Shown here piece after piece: positions 1 to 5,705 of a stretch of DNA of 9,227 bases. A model generated the notes under the pieces. It did no database searches, was not told where the DNA came from, and worked only from the letters and a program-made list of their open reading frames with translations. The position numbers were made by a program, and so were the translations under genes. Source of the stretch: Prevotella sp. UBA2739 (lineage in GTDB: Bacteria; Bacteroidota; Bacteroidia; Bacteroidales; Bacteroidaceae); assembly GCA_002353525.1 (NCBI GenBank), contig DEJV01000010.1, positions 12,560 through 21,786 on the forward strand. The letters run 5' to 3'. The first letter of the stretch is position 1. Each line of letters opens with the position of its first letter.

Positions 1-86
1 CGTGGTGCTCTTGCGTCAGCGATAACGATGCTGTAGAAGGCATAGCCTTTACGTCCACCGCGCTGCAATCTGATTTTTGTTGCCAT
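1..86 (-). CDS. rpsP: 30S ribosomal protein S16, N-terminal part (cut by window edge)
   Basis: The first 28 codons read on the minus strand from ATG at 86 begin MATKIRLQRGGRKGYAFY and continue with the IVIADARAP segment, which is the conserved N-terminus of ribosomal protein S16. S16 is a small-subunit protein that binds 16S rRNA and helps 30S assembly. The remainder lies beyond the left edge, so length and C-terminus cannot be judged. The ATG is preceded by an A-rich tract and no Shine-Dalgarno sequence, usual for Bacteroidota. A -7 box about 60 bases upstream implies a leader of roughly 58 nt. The gene is divergent from the glycosyltransferase gene. Confidence 0.95.
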   Translation of the reverse strand, partial: MATKIRLQRGGRKGYAFYSIVIADARAP

Positions 87-149
87 TTTTTTTGTAATTT
101 TTTAATGTTAGGTTTGAATTTTCATGCTACTATCTCGTAATAGCGGCTG

Positions 150-157
150 CAAAGTTA
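150..157 (-). promoter_or_regulatory. Bacteroidota-type -7 box for rpsP
   Basis: The minus strand reads TAACTTTG followed by CAG, a full match to the TAnnTTTG element used by the Bacteroidota primary sigma factor. It lies 64 bases upstream of the rpsP ATG. No convincing -33 TTG at 19-21 bases is visible, so the assignment rests on the -7 box and its position. Confidence 0.6.
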
Positions 158-275
158 CGAAATTATTGGTAGTTAGAAACAGATACTCTACAGTTATTCT
201 TTTGTCTTTAACATTATTTTGCTATTAATAGCCAAAAAACGCTTGTTTCATCGCCTCAAACTCACAACTATTTCG

Positions 276-283
276 TATTTTTG
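276..283 (+). promoter_or_regulatory. -7 box for the glycosyltransferase-mutarotase operon
   Basis: TATTTTTG followed by CACC matches TAnnTTTG. The TTG at the end of this box could be misread as a start codon at 281, but it is better explained as promoter. Transcription should begin a few bases downstream, close to the ATG at 290, which would make the mRNA leaderless or nearly so. No clear -33 element is seen at the usual spacing. Confidence 0.5.
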
Positions 284-289
284 CACCGC

Positions 290-1198
290 ATGAAGAGTGA
301 ATTGTCCATTCTCATTCCTACCTACAATGATCCATGCGTGACATTGGTTAGGCAAATTTGCCAGCAAGCTGAAGCTCTTGCTGCAAATGGATTGGTTTAT
401 GAAGTTATTGTGGCCGATGACGGGTCAACCCATCCTGCAGTCGTTCAGGAGAACAGCACCATCTCTCAGATTCCACATTGCCGATTCATTCGCCAACCTC
501 ATAACATGGGCCGCGCCGCCATTCGCAACTTCCTTGCATTGGAGGCTTCTTATAAGTGGCTTTTATTCATTGACAGCGACATGCGGATATGCCGCAACGA
601 TTATCTCGAACAATATCTTTCAACCACCTGTAAGACTGTTGTTTACGGTGGATATCAAGTCGCAAATGGAGATAAAGACAACTTAAGATTTCTCTACGAA
701 AAGAGTTGTGAACGAAAGCATACCGTTGAAGAGCGGAAGAAGAAACCAAACAGGGACTTCCACACCTCTAACTTTATGGTCTACCGCGAGACCTTCCTAA
801 GTTATCCACTCGATGAGCATTTTCGTCATTATGGCTATGAGGATGTCTTCTGGGGAAAAATGCTTGGCGTAGAGGGCATTGCCATATGCCATATTGACAA
901 CCCCGTGAGCTTTGAGAATTTTGAGAGCAACTCTTCTTTTCTAGATAAAACGGAAGAGGCTCTGCGCACATTACACCAATTCAGCCACCTGCTCAAGGAC
1001 GACTCGCGGCTCATTCGTCTGGCTCAGCAAACGAAACTGCTGCACAGACCTGTGCGATGGCTATTCAATCTTTGTGCGCCGCAGTTGCGCAGACTCTTGT
1101 GCGGCCAACGCCCCACCCTGAGTCTCTTCAACCTTTACCGCCTCGGCTATTATATTTCGTTATCACAATCATCACATAAATCCATAATATCAACATGA
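290..1198 (+). CDS. Family 2 glycosyltransferase (GT-A fold)
   Basis: The 302-residue protein has GT2 hallmarks: an N-terminal strand SILIPTYN at about 6-13, DDGS at 43-46 for nucleotide-sugar binding, the metal-binding DSD at 95-97, and GYED at 182-185, placing the likely catalytic-base region in the ED pair. The last 75 or so residues are a basic, probably helical tail with no clear transmembrane span, so it is probably cytoplasmic or peripheral at the membrane. Donor and acceptor cannot be read from sequence; relatives add sugars to lipopolysaccharide, capsule or glycoprotein glycans. I chose ATG at 290 over TTG at 281 because that TTG lies inside the -7 box; a later start would cut the first strand. 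Its stop overlaps the next gene as ATGA, so the two are co-transcribed and probably translationally coupled. Confidence 0.88.
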   Translation: MKSELSILIPTYNDPCVTLVRQICQQAEALAANGLVYEVIVADDGSTHPAVVQENSTISQIPHCRFIRQPHNMGRAAIRNFLALEASYKWLLFIDSDMRICRNDYLEQYLSTTCKTVVYGGYQVANGDKDNLRFLYEKSCERKHTVEERKKKPNRDFHTSNFMVYRETFLSYPLDEHFRHYGYEDVFWGKMLGVEGIAICHIDNPVSFENFESNSSFLDKTEEALRTLHQFSHLLKDDSRLIRLAQQTKLLHRPVRWLFNLCAPQLRRLLCGQRPTLSLFNLYRLGYYISLSQSSHKSIIST

Positions 1199-1512
1199 GA
1201 AGATTCGCATTTAAGATGTACCTCAAACCTGGTTGCGAGGAAGAATATGCCAAGCGCCATGCTGCCATTTGGCCAGAACTGAAACAAATGATCAAGGACC
1301 AAGGAGTAGGCAACTATAGCATTTACTGGGACAAAGACACAAATATTCTTTTCGCCTATCAGGAATGTTCGAAGGAAGGCAGTTCGCAAGATACCGACAA
1401 CGTGGATCCCATCACCCAAAAATGGTGGGACATGATGGCAGATATCATGGAAACCAATGCCGACAATTCACCTGTAACGATTCCGTTGCAGGAACTGTTC
1501 CATCTAGACTGA
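1195..1512 (+). CDS. rhaM: L-rhamnose mutarotase (RhaM/RhaU family)
   Basis: The 105-residue protein has the usual length of this family and aligns by eye with E. coli RhaM nearly throughout. Y18, H22 and IWPEL at 25-29 match the active-site helix, Y41 lies in NYSIY, and a WW pair sits at 77-78, followed by NADNSPV at 88-94. The family interconverts the alpha and beta anomers of L-rhamnose, feeding rhamnose isomerase. It is a small dimeric cytoplasmic alpha/beta-barrel enzyme. No rhamnose isomerase, kinase or aldolase gene is in the window; the only partner is the overlapping glycosyltransferase gene, so a role on another sugar or in glycan handling is possible. The gene ends with tandem stops TGA TAA. 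Confidence 0.88.
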   Translation: MRRFAFKMYLKPGCEEEYAKRHAAIWPELKQMIKDQGVGNYSIYWDKDTNILFAYQECSKEGSSQDTDNVDPITQKWWDMMADIMETNADNSPVTIPLQELFHLD

Positions 1513-1516
1513 TAAC

Positions 1517-1540
1517 GCTAGTCCTTCTAAATCGACTAGC
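1517..1540. terminator. Small convergent hairpin, possible weak terminator
   Basis: GCTAGTC at 1517-1523 is complementary to GACTAGC at 1534-1540 (7 bp stem, 10-base loop). It lies between the stop codons of two convergent genes and its right arm covers the transporter stop codon. There is no good T-run on either side, so a factor-independent terminator is doubtful. Confidence 0.3.
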
Positions 1541-2636
1541 TGTAGTTGTGGTCGATGAGCACGGTAATGTGCTCGTCTGGATAGAGAGCCTGTAACTCGC
1601 TGGTAAGCTGTTGTTGCAACAGGGCCTCGTCTTTCACCGACACAGCGGGGACGACATCTACCGATATACGGCGCTCATCATCGAAATAATAGAAGCCGTG
1701 GACCTGCAGGATGCCCTCGTGGCGCTTGATGGTCTGCATCACGGCATGCTGCATTTGTGCATGTTTGTTGTTGCCTGTGGCCACCGCATAAATGCCTACG
1801 GTCAGAATAATGCCGTGACGTTTGAACAACTCTTCGGTAATGCGCCTCGTCAAACCATGAACCTCGTAAGCGTTCATCGTGTCGTAGACATTAATGTGGA
1901 GCGATCCTATCAGCACATTAGGACCGTAGTTGTGAAGAATGACGTCGAACACACCATGCACGCCATCAAACTCCATCACCTCGCGCTTGATGGTGTTCAC
2001 CATCTCTTTAGAAATGCGTGCGCCCAACAGCTCGTTGACTGGCGAAGTAAGCATCTCAACACCAGCCTTGATAATAACCAACGATATCAGCGTGCCTAAA
2101 ATGCCATCGATGGAGACATGCCACAACAACATGATGCCTGCCGACACTAGCGTAGACAGGGTGATAATAGCATCGAACAAGGCGTCGGAACCCGAGGCAA
2201 TAAGGGCGTCGCTCTTCAGCTGTTCGCCTTTGCGCTTTACGAAATGCCCCAGCAACAGTTTCACCACGATGGCCACGGCAACAACCACAAGCGTAATCGT
2301 ATTGTAAGAGGGCTCTGTAGGATGAATCATCTTCCGCACCGACTCAATGAGAGAGGAGACACCGGCCGACAATACGATGATAGCTATCACAATGGCGCTA
2401 AGATATTCTATTCGCCCGTGGCCGAAGGGGTGCTCGAGGTCGGCGGGTTTCTGCGACAACTTTGTGCCCACTATGGTAACCACACTCGAAAGTGCGTCAC
2501 TCAAGTTGTTCACCGCATCCATCACGATGGCTACAGAGTGCGCAAGAACGCCTACTATAGCCTTGAAAGCAGCCAGCAACACATTAGAAATGATTCCAAT
2601 CACACTAGTACGAATAATCTCTTTCGAACGGTCCAT
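1536..2636 (-). CDS. Cation diffusion facilitator (CDF) transporter, predicted Mn(II)-type
   Basis: This 366-residue inner-membrane protein exports divalent metal ions in exchange for protons, as known for the CDF family. About six hydrophobic segments fill residues 10-215, including 12-31, 79-100, 113-133 and the SAGIMLLW region. The conserved HPFGHGRIE loop is at 69-77. The metal site reads NxxxD in TM2 (N43, D47) and DxxxD in TM5 (D151, D155) rather than the zinc-type HxxxD, resembling MntE-like manganese exporters. After about residue 215 comes a cytoplasmic metal-binding-like dimerisation domain, then an extra C-terminal stretch of about 80 residues. ATG at 2636 is chosen over TTG at 2666, which lies in the -7 box. 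The gene stands alone, convergent with the mutarotase gene. Confidence 0.88.
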   Translation of the reverse strand: MDRSKEIIRTSVIGIISNVLLAAFKAIVGVLAHSVAIVMDAVNNLSDALSSVVTIVGTKLSQKPADLEHPFGHGRIEYLSAIVIAIIVLSAGVSSLIESVRKMIHPTEPSYNTITLVVVAVAIVVKLLLGHFVKRKGEQLKSDALIASGSDALFDAIITLSTLVSAGIMLLWHVSIDGILGTLISLVIIKAGVEMLTSPVNELLGARISKEMVNTIKREVMEFDGVHGVFDVILHNYGPNVLIGSLHINVYDTMNAYEVHGLTRRITEELFKRHGIILTVGIYAVATGNNKHAQMQHAVMQTIKRHEGILQVHGFYYFDDERRISVDVVPAVSVKDEALLQQQLTSELQALYPDEHITVLIDHNYS

Positions 2637-2663
2637 ATCAATCAAGTTTAAATAAAATTCCTG

Positions 2664-2695
2664 CAAAAGTAAACAAAAATTCCCAAACCAACAAA
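2664..2695 (-). promoter_or_regulatory. Promoter of the CDF transporter gene (-33 and -7)
   Basis: On the minus strand TTTG at 2695-2692 is followed 20 bases later by TACTTTTG at 2671-2664, matching the Bacteroidota -33/-7 pair at the expected spacing. The predicted leader to the ATG at 2636 is about 20-25 nt and contains no Shine-Dalgarno sequence. Confidence 0.7.
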
Positions 2696-2700
2696 TTTTA

Positions 2701-2719
2701 AGTAATCATGTTTGCAAAA
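2701..2719 (+). repeat. 19-base direct repeat, left copy
   Basis: AGTAATcaTGTTTGCAAAA recurs as AGTAATacTGTTTGCAAAA at 2831-2849 with 17 of 19 bases identical. The two copies are 130 bases apart in the same orientation and bracket the 24-bp tandem array. Confidence 0.7.
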
Positions 2720-2741
2720 GCCACTCTCACCTATTTATTAC

Positions 2742-2804
2742 TGTCCATCATCTCGTATTTACAATTGTCCATCATCTCGTATTTACAATTGTTCATCATC
2801 TGGT
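2742..2804. repeat. 24-bp tandem repeat, about 2.6 copies
   Basis: The unit starts TGTCCATCATCTCG and ends TATTTACAAT. Copies at 2742-2765 and 2766-2789 are identical; a third, partial copy runs to about 2804 with substitutions. Each unit junction forms the 8-base palindrome ACAATTGT (2761-2768 and 2785-2792). The 24-base period is a multiple of three, but no credible gene reads through it. Confidence 0.9.
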
Positions 2805-2830
2805 GAAAATGCGTATTGCAGGAATCACAA

Positions 2831-2849
2831 AGTAATACTGTTTGCAAAA
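2831..2849 (+). repeat. 19-base direct repeat, right copy
   Basis: This is the second copy of the 19-base sequence found at 2701-2719, 17 of 19 identical. Its A-run at 2846-2849 also supplies part of the U-tract of the tRNA-Pro terminator read on the minus strand. Confidence 0.7.
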
Positions 2850-2880
2850 AATAAGAGAATGCCTAAAAAAGCATTCTCTT
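2845..2880 (-). terminator. Factor-independent terminator of tRNA-Pro
   Basis: On the minus strand a perfect 10-bp stem, AAGAGAATGC with GCATTCTCTT (2880-2871 and 2862-2853), closes an 8-base T-rich loop and is followed by ATTTTTTG. It begins about 20 bases after the tRNA 3' end, so it fits as the transcript terminator. Confidence 0.85.
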
Positions 2881-2900
2881 CATTATTTGCTTGAAAAAGG

Positions 2901-2973
2901 TCGAGGTGACAGGACTCGAACCTGCGACAGCCTGGTCCCAAACCAGGAACGCTACCAACTGCGCTACACCTCG
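2901..2973 (-). tRNA. tRNA-Pro, anticodon UGG
   Basis: Read on the minus strand, the acceptor stem CGAGGTG (2973-2967) pairs with CACCTCG (2908-2902), with A at 2901 as discriminator. The D arm contains AGTTGGTAGC, the anticodon stem is CCTGG/CCAGG around the loop TTTGGGA with anticodon TGG at 2940-2938, and the T arm carries GGTTCGAGTCC. The 3' CCA is not encoded: the discriminator is followed by CCT, so CCA must be added by the nucleotidyltransferase. It has its own promoter and terminator and is a single-gene unit. UGG reads CCA, CCG and, by wobble, other proline codons. Confidence 0.97.
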
Positions 2974-3001
2974 GTTGCAAGCTATTTTTCGTTTGCGGGT
3001 G

Positions 3002-3033
3002 CAAAGGTAATACCTTTTTCCGAGCTATGCAAA
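3002..3033 (-). promoter_or_regulatory. Promoter of tRNA-Pro (-33 and -7)
   Basis: On the minus strand TTTG at 3033-3030 is followed 20 bases later by TACCTTTG at 3009-3002, the best-spaced promoter in the window with that of the CDF gene. The start site should lie about 20 bases before the mature tRNA 5' end. The -7 box is one half of the palindrome AAAGGTA-A-TACCTTT at 3003-3017. Confidence 0.75.
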
Positions 3034-3124
3034 TTTTCTCCGCCTTTTTTATGAAATATTTCACCCTCCCTGCCTAAACAGATGCCCAAGACGCAGAAAT
3101 ATCACTCCGAAATCGTTATTAGCT

Positions 3125-3164
3125 ACAAAAAAGAAGGAGTTCAAACCATCTTGCCTGAACTCCT
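3125..3164 (-). terminator. Factor-independent terminator of the serine palmitoyltransferase gene
   Basis: On the minus strand a perfect 9-bp stem, AGGAGTTCA (3164-3156) with TGAACTCCT (3143-3135), closes a 12-base loop and is followed by TCTTTTTTG. It starts 37 bases after the gene's stop codon. Confidence 0.85.
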
Positions 3165-3200
3165 CGCTCCTATTTGCTAGTTTCTTATTTCTTTCAAACC

Positions 3201-4388
3201 TTATTTGATAATCCCTTGCTCAATAAAGATCTTCTTCAGGGCTTGCACAGCACGCTCCACTTGATCTTCGGTATGGGTGGCCATAAGCGCAAAGCGCACA
3301 AGTGTGTCTTGTGGCGCACAAGCAGGGGGAATGACGGGATTGATAAATACGCCAGCCTTAAACGCAAGAGCTGTCACAAGGAACGTCTTACTAATGTCGC
3401 GCACATAAAGAGGAATAATAGGACTCTCGGTGTCGCCAATTTCAAATCCCTCCTCACGGAAACGCTTCAGGGCATAGCGCGTCACCTTCCATAATGCTTC
3501 TATGCGCTCGGGCTCCTGCTGGATGATGTGCAGGGCCTCCATGGCTGCAGCCGTAGCGGCTGGCGTGTTCGAGGCACTAAAGATATAGGTGCGGCATGAA
3601 TGGCGCAAGTAATTAATGGTGTCGAAATCGCTGGCAATGAATCCGCCAATGCTGGCAAGCGACTTCGAGAAGGTTCCCATGATGAGATCCACCTCATCGG
3701 TAAGACCGAAATGATCACACACACCGCGTCCCTGTTTTCCAAAGACACCAATGCCATGAGCCTCGTCTACCATGATTGAACAATTGTACTTATGCTTTAG
3801 CTCTACGATTTCGGGCAACTTAGCCAAATCGCCTTCCATTGAGAACACGCCATCTACCACGATGAGCTTAACGGCTTCATAGGGCAACTTCTGCAGCACG
3901 CGCTCCAAATCGTCCATGTCGTTGTGCTTATAGTGCAGTTGCTTAGCAAAGGCCAATCGGCGTCCGTCAACAATGCTGGCATGGTCGCGGTCGTCGCAAA
4001 TCACATAGTCATCTTTACTAAGTAATGCCGGAATGACACCCTGGTTGACGCTAAAGCCCGTAGAGAAGCAAAGACAATCGTCTTTACCAATATATTTGGA
4101 GATTTCTTTTTCCAACTGCACATGAATGTCGAGCGTACCGTTTAGGAAACGACTGCCGGCACATCCTGAACCATATTTATCCAATGCGGCTTTAGCCTTG
4201 TCGATAATTCTCTGGTCACCAGTAAGACCCGTATAGGCATTTGAACCGAACATGAGGACCTTGTGTCCTCCCATCTCAACCTCAGTGCCTTGTTTGCTAG
4301 TAATCTCACGGAAATAAGGATATACATCCATCGCCATGAATTTCTGGGGCTCACGATAGCTTTTGAATCTTTCTTGTAATTGTCCCAT
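3201..4388 (-). CDS. spt: Serine palmitoyltransferase (alpha-oxoamine synthase, PLP-dependent)
   Basis: The 395-residue protein belongs to the alpha-oxoamine synthases, with HASIVDGRRL around H136 (stacks on PLP), DEAHGIGVFG with D208 and H211, and the PLP-binding lysine K242 in GTFSKSLASIGGF. The N-terminal QKFMAMDVYPYFREI and the EMGGHKVLMFGSNAYTGL block match Bacteroides/Prevotella serine palmitoyltransferases better than KBL or BioF as I recall them. The enzyme condenses L-serine with palmitoyl-CoA or a similar acyl-CoA to 3-ketosphinganine, the first step of sphingolipid synthesis; bacterial forms are soluble cytoplasmic homodimers. Start ATG 4388 is chosen over TTG 4433, which lies in the -7 box. 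It is monocistronic with its own terminator, and divergent from the lipid kinase gene. BioF or glycine C-acetyltransferase are the alternatives. Confidence 0.88.
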   Translation of the reverse strand: MGQLQERFKSYREPQKFMAMDVYPYFREITSKQGTEVEMGGHKVLMFGSNAYTGLTGDQRIIDKAKAALDKYGSGCAGSRFLNGTLDIHVQLEKEISKYIGKDDCLCFSTGFSVNQGVIPALLSKDDYVICDDRDHASIVDGRRLAFAKQLHYKHNDMDDLERVLQKLPYEAVKLIVVDGVFSMEGDLAKLPEIVELKHKYNCSIMVDEAHGIGVFGKQGRGVCDHFGLTDEVDLIMGTFSKSLASIGGFIASDFDTINYLRHSCRTYIFSASNTPAATAAAMEALHIIQQEPERIEALWKVTRYALKRFREEGFEIGDTESPIIPLYVRDISKTFLVTALAFKAGVFINPVIPPACAPQDTLVRFALMATHTEDQVERAVQALKKIFIEQGIIK

Positions 4389-4430
4389 TATAAATAGGTG
4401 AAGATTTTCTAAATAAATTAATACAGGCTG

Positions 4431-4462
4431 CAAAGTTACAAATTATTTAAACAAAACCACAA
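4431..4462 (-). promoter_or_regulatory. Promoter of the serine palmitoyltransferase gene
   Basis: The minus strand has TAACTTTG at 4438-4431 (exact -7 match) with TTG at 4462-4460, 21 bases upstream, as a plausible -33. The predicted leader is about 37 nt and AT-rich without a Shine-Dalgarno sequence. Confidence 0.65.
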
Positions 4463-4532
4463 CTTTTTCAAAGAAAAGTTATTTTTTAGCAAAATAAAAT
4501 GTGTTTTATGGGAGATAATGAGCAGAAAATGT

Positions 4533-4540
4533 TAATTTTG
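4533..4540 (+). promoter_or_regulatory. -7 box of the lipid kinase gene
   Basis: TAATTTTG followed by CAAG matches TAnnTTTG and lies 22 bases before the ATG at 4563, giving a leader of about 17 nt. No TTG is seen at the usual -33 spacing. Together with the box at 4431-4438 it makes a compact divergent promoter region of about 100 bases. Confidence 0.6.
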
Positions 4541-4562
4541 CAAGTTGAAATAGCATATTAGT

Positions 4563-5597
4563 ATGATGAAGCGGAAAGTAACATTCATTATGAATCCTAT
4601 ATCGGGCACCACCAACAAGGCTGGCATCCCTAAACTCATCGAGGAAACGCTCGACAAGGAGGCTTTTGATTATGAAATCCGCCTTACCGAATACGCCGGA
4701 CATGCCACCGAGATAGCCCACGATGCTATGATGGCAGGTGTCGATGTCGTGGTGGCTGTGGGAGGCGACGGAACGGTGAACGAGGTGGCCAAGGCCATTG
4801 TTCATTCAAACACCGCCCTTGGCATCATTCCCTGCGGCTCGGGCAATGGCCTTGCGCGCCACCTGATGCTCCCCATGGACATCAAGAAGTCGATTGAGAT
4901 TATCAATCAATGCGCCGTTCACGACTTAGATTATGGACTCATTAACAACATCCCATTTTTCTGCACTTGCGGCATGGGCTTTGATGCGTTCATCAGCATG
5001 AAATTCGCCATGTCGGGCAAACGCGGTCCTATCACCTATGCCGAGAATGTGCTGAAAGAGGGACTTAGTTATAAGCCTGAGACCTACGAGATAGAAGACG
5101 AGACGGGTACAAAGAAGTATAAAGCCTTCTTGATATCGTGCGCCAATGCCTCACAATATGGCAACAACGCCTATATCGCGCCCCAAGCATCGATGAGCGA
5201 CGGATTGCTGGACGTCATCATCATGGAACCTTTCGACGTGCTGGAGGCCCCACAGATCAGCATCGACATGTTCAACAAGACACTTGACAAGAACTCGAAA
5301 ATCAAGACTTTTAAAGCGAAGCGCATCCATGTGCACCGTGAGAAACCCGGTTGCATTCACTTCGACGGTGACCCGGTCATGACCGATGCCGATGTGGACA
5401 TCTCGCTGGAGAGCAAGGGCATTAAAATGATAGTGAACCTGAATGCAGACAAGAGTAAGCGTCGGCCGAACATGGTGCAGACTGCCTTTGCCGAGTTTTT
5501 CAACGACGTAAATGCTGTTCGCGAGGATATTACCAAGCAAAGCCGAAACATTCAAGCCATCAACAAGAAGCTGATTCGCAAATTGAATAAGCTATAA
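4563..5597 (+). CDS. Lipid kinase, diacylglycerol/sphingoid-base (LCB5/YegS) family
   Basis: The 344-residue protein carries the DAGK catalytic fold: the N-terminal VTFIMNPISG strand-loop at 6-15, the nucleotide-binding GGDGTVNEV at 67-75, and IPCGSGNGLARHL at 88-100, followed by a beta-sandwich C-terminal half ending in a CIHFDGDPV segment typical of the family. The family phosphorylates a lipid hydroxyl with ATP at the membrane face; substrates include diacylglycerol, sphingoid bases, ceramide and undecaprenol. GSGNG is closer to sphingosine and plant/yeast long-chain-base kinases than the GTxNDxA of YegS/DgkB. After about residue 295 a basic, helix-prone tail of roughly 50 residues exceeds the usual length near 300. 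The start may be ATG 4563 or 4566. It faces the serine palmitoyltransferase gene; substrate is inferred. Confidence 0.85.
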   Translation: MMKRKVTFIMNPISGTTNKAGIPKLIEETLDKEAFDYEIRLTEYAGHATEIAHDAMMAGVDVVVAVGGDGTVNEVAKAIVHSNTALGIIPCGSGNGLARHLMLPMDIKKSIEIINQCAVHDLDYGLINNIPFFCTCGMGFDAFISMKFAMSGKRGPITYAENVLKEGLSYKPETYEIEDETGTKKYKAFLISCANASQYGNNAYIAPQASMSDGLLDVIIMEPFDVLEAPQISIDMFNKTLDKNSKIKTFKAKRIHVHREKPGCIHFDGDPVMTDADVDISLESKGIKMIVNLNADKSKRRPNMVQTAFAEFFNDVNAVREDITKQSRNIQAINKKLIRKLNKL

Positions 5598-5601
5598 AAG
5601 A

Positions 5602-5637
5602 CTTGAAAGTTAGAAAAGGCTTGAAAGTTAGAGAGGA
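5602..5637. repeat. 18-bp tandem duplication after the kinase gene
   Basis: CTTGAAAGTTAGA occurs at 5602-5614 and again at 5620-5632, an 18-base period with near-identical flanks (AGA/AGG before, AAAGG/GAGG after). It begins 4 bases after the kinase stop codon, in the spacer between convergent genes. Confidence 0.8.
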
Positions 5638-5680
5638 TTAAGAAAAACTAAATTGACTGGAAGAACCTACTAAAGCACAG

Positions 5681-5701
5681 AAAAAGCCACCATCTTTTTT
5701 T
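5681..5701 (+). terminator. Possible weak terminator after the lipid kinase gene
   Basis: AAAAAG at 5681-5686 can pair with CTTTTT at 5694-5699 around CCACCAT, followed by more T. The stem is AT-rich and weak, so this is only a candidate. No better hairpin was found between the convergent kinase and trmN6 genes. Confidence 0.25.
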
Positions 5702-5705
5702 ACAG

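Noticed and set aside
1611..2655. Several plus-strand frames of 100-160 codons within the CDF gene.
   Set aside because: They lie wholly inside a well-supported membrane transporter gene on the other strand and show no coding signature.
2742..2804. The tandem repeats as a CRISPR remnant.
   Set aside because: Units are directly abutting with no unique spacers, and no cas gene is present.
2701..2849. The 19-base repeats as tRNA attachment sites of an integrated element.
   Set aside because: They do not match the tRNA-Pro 3' end and no integrase or cargo gene lies between them.
2712..2894. A 60-codon frame across the 24-bp repeats, giving a repeated YNCPSSRI peptide.
   Set aside because: The periodicity comes from the DNA repeat; there is no promoter or family match, and the frame runs into the terminator.
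3201..4388. Calling this gene bioF or kbl.
   Set aside because: It has the YPYFREI and EMGGHKVLMFGSNAYTGL signatures I associate with Bacteroidales serine palmitoyltransferase, and no biotin or threonine-degradation genes are adjacent.
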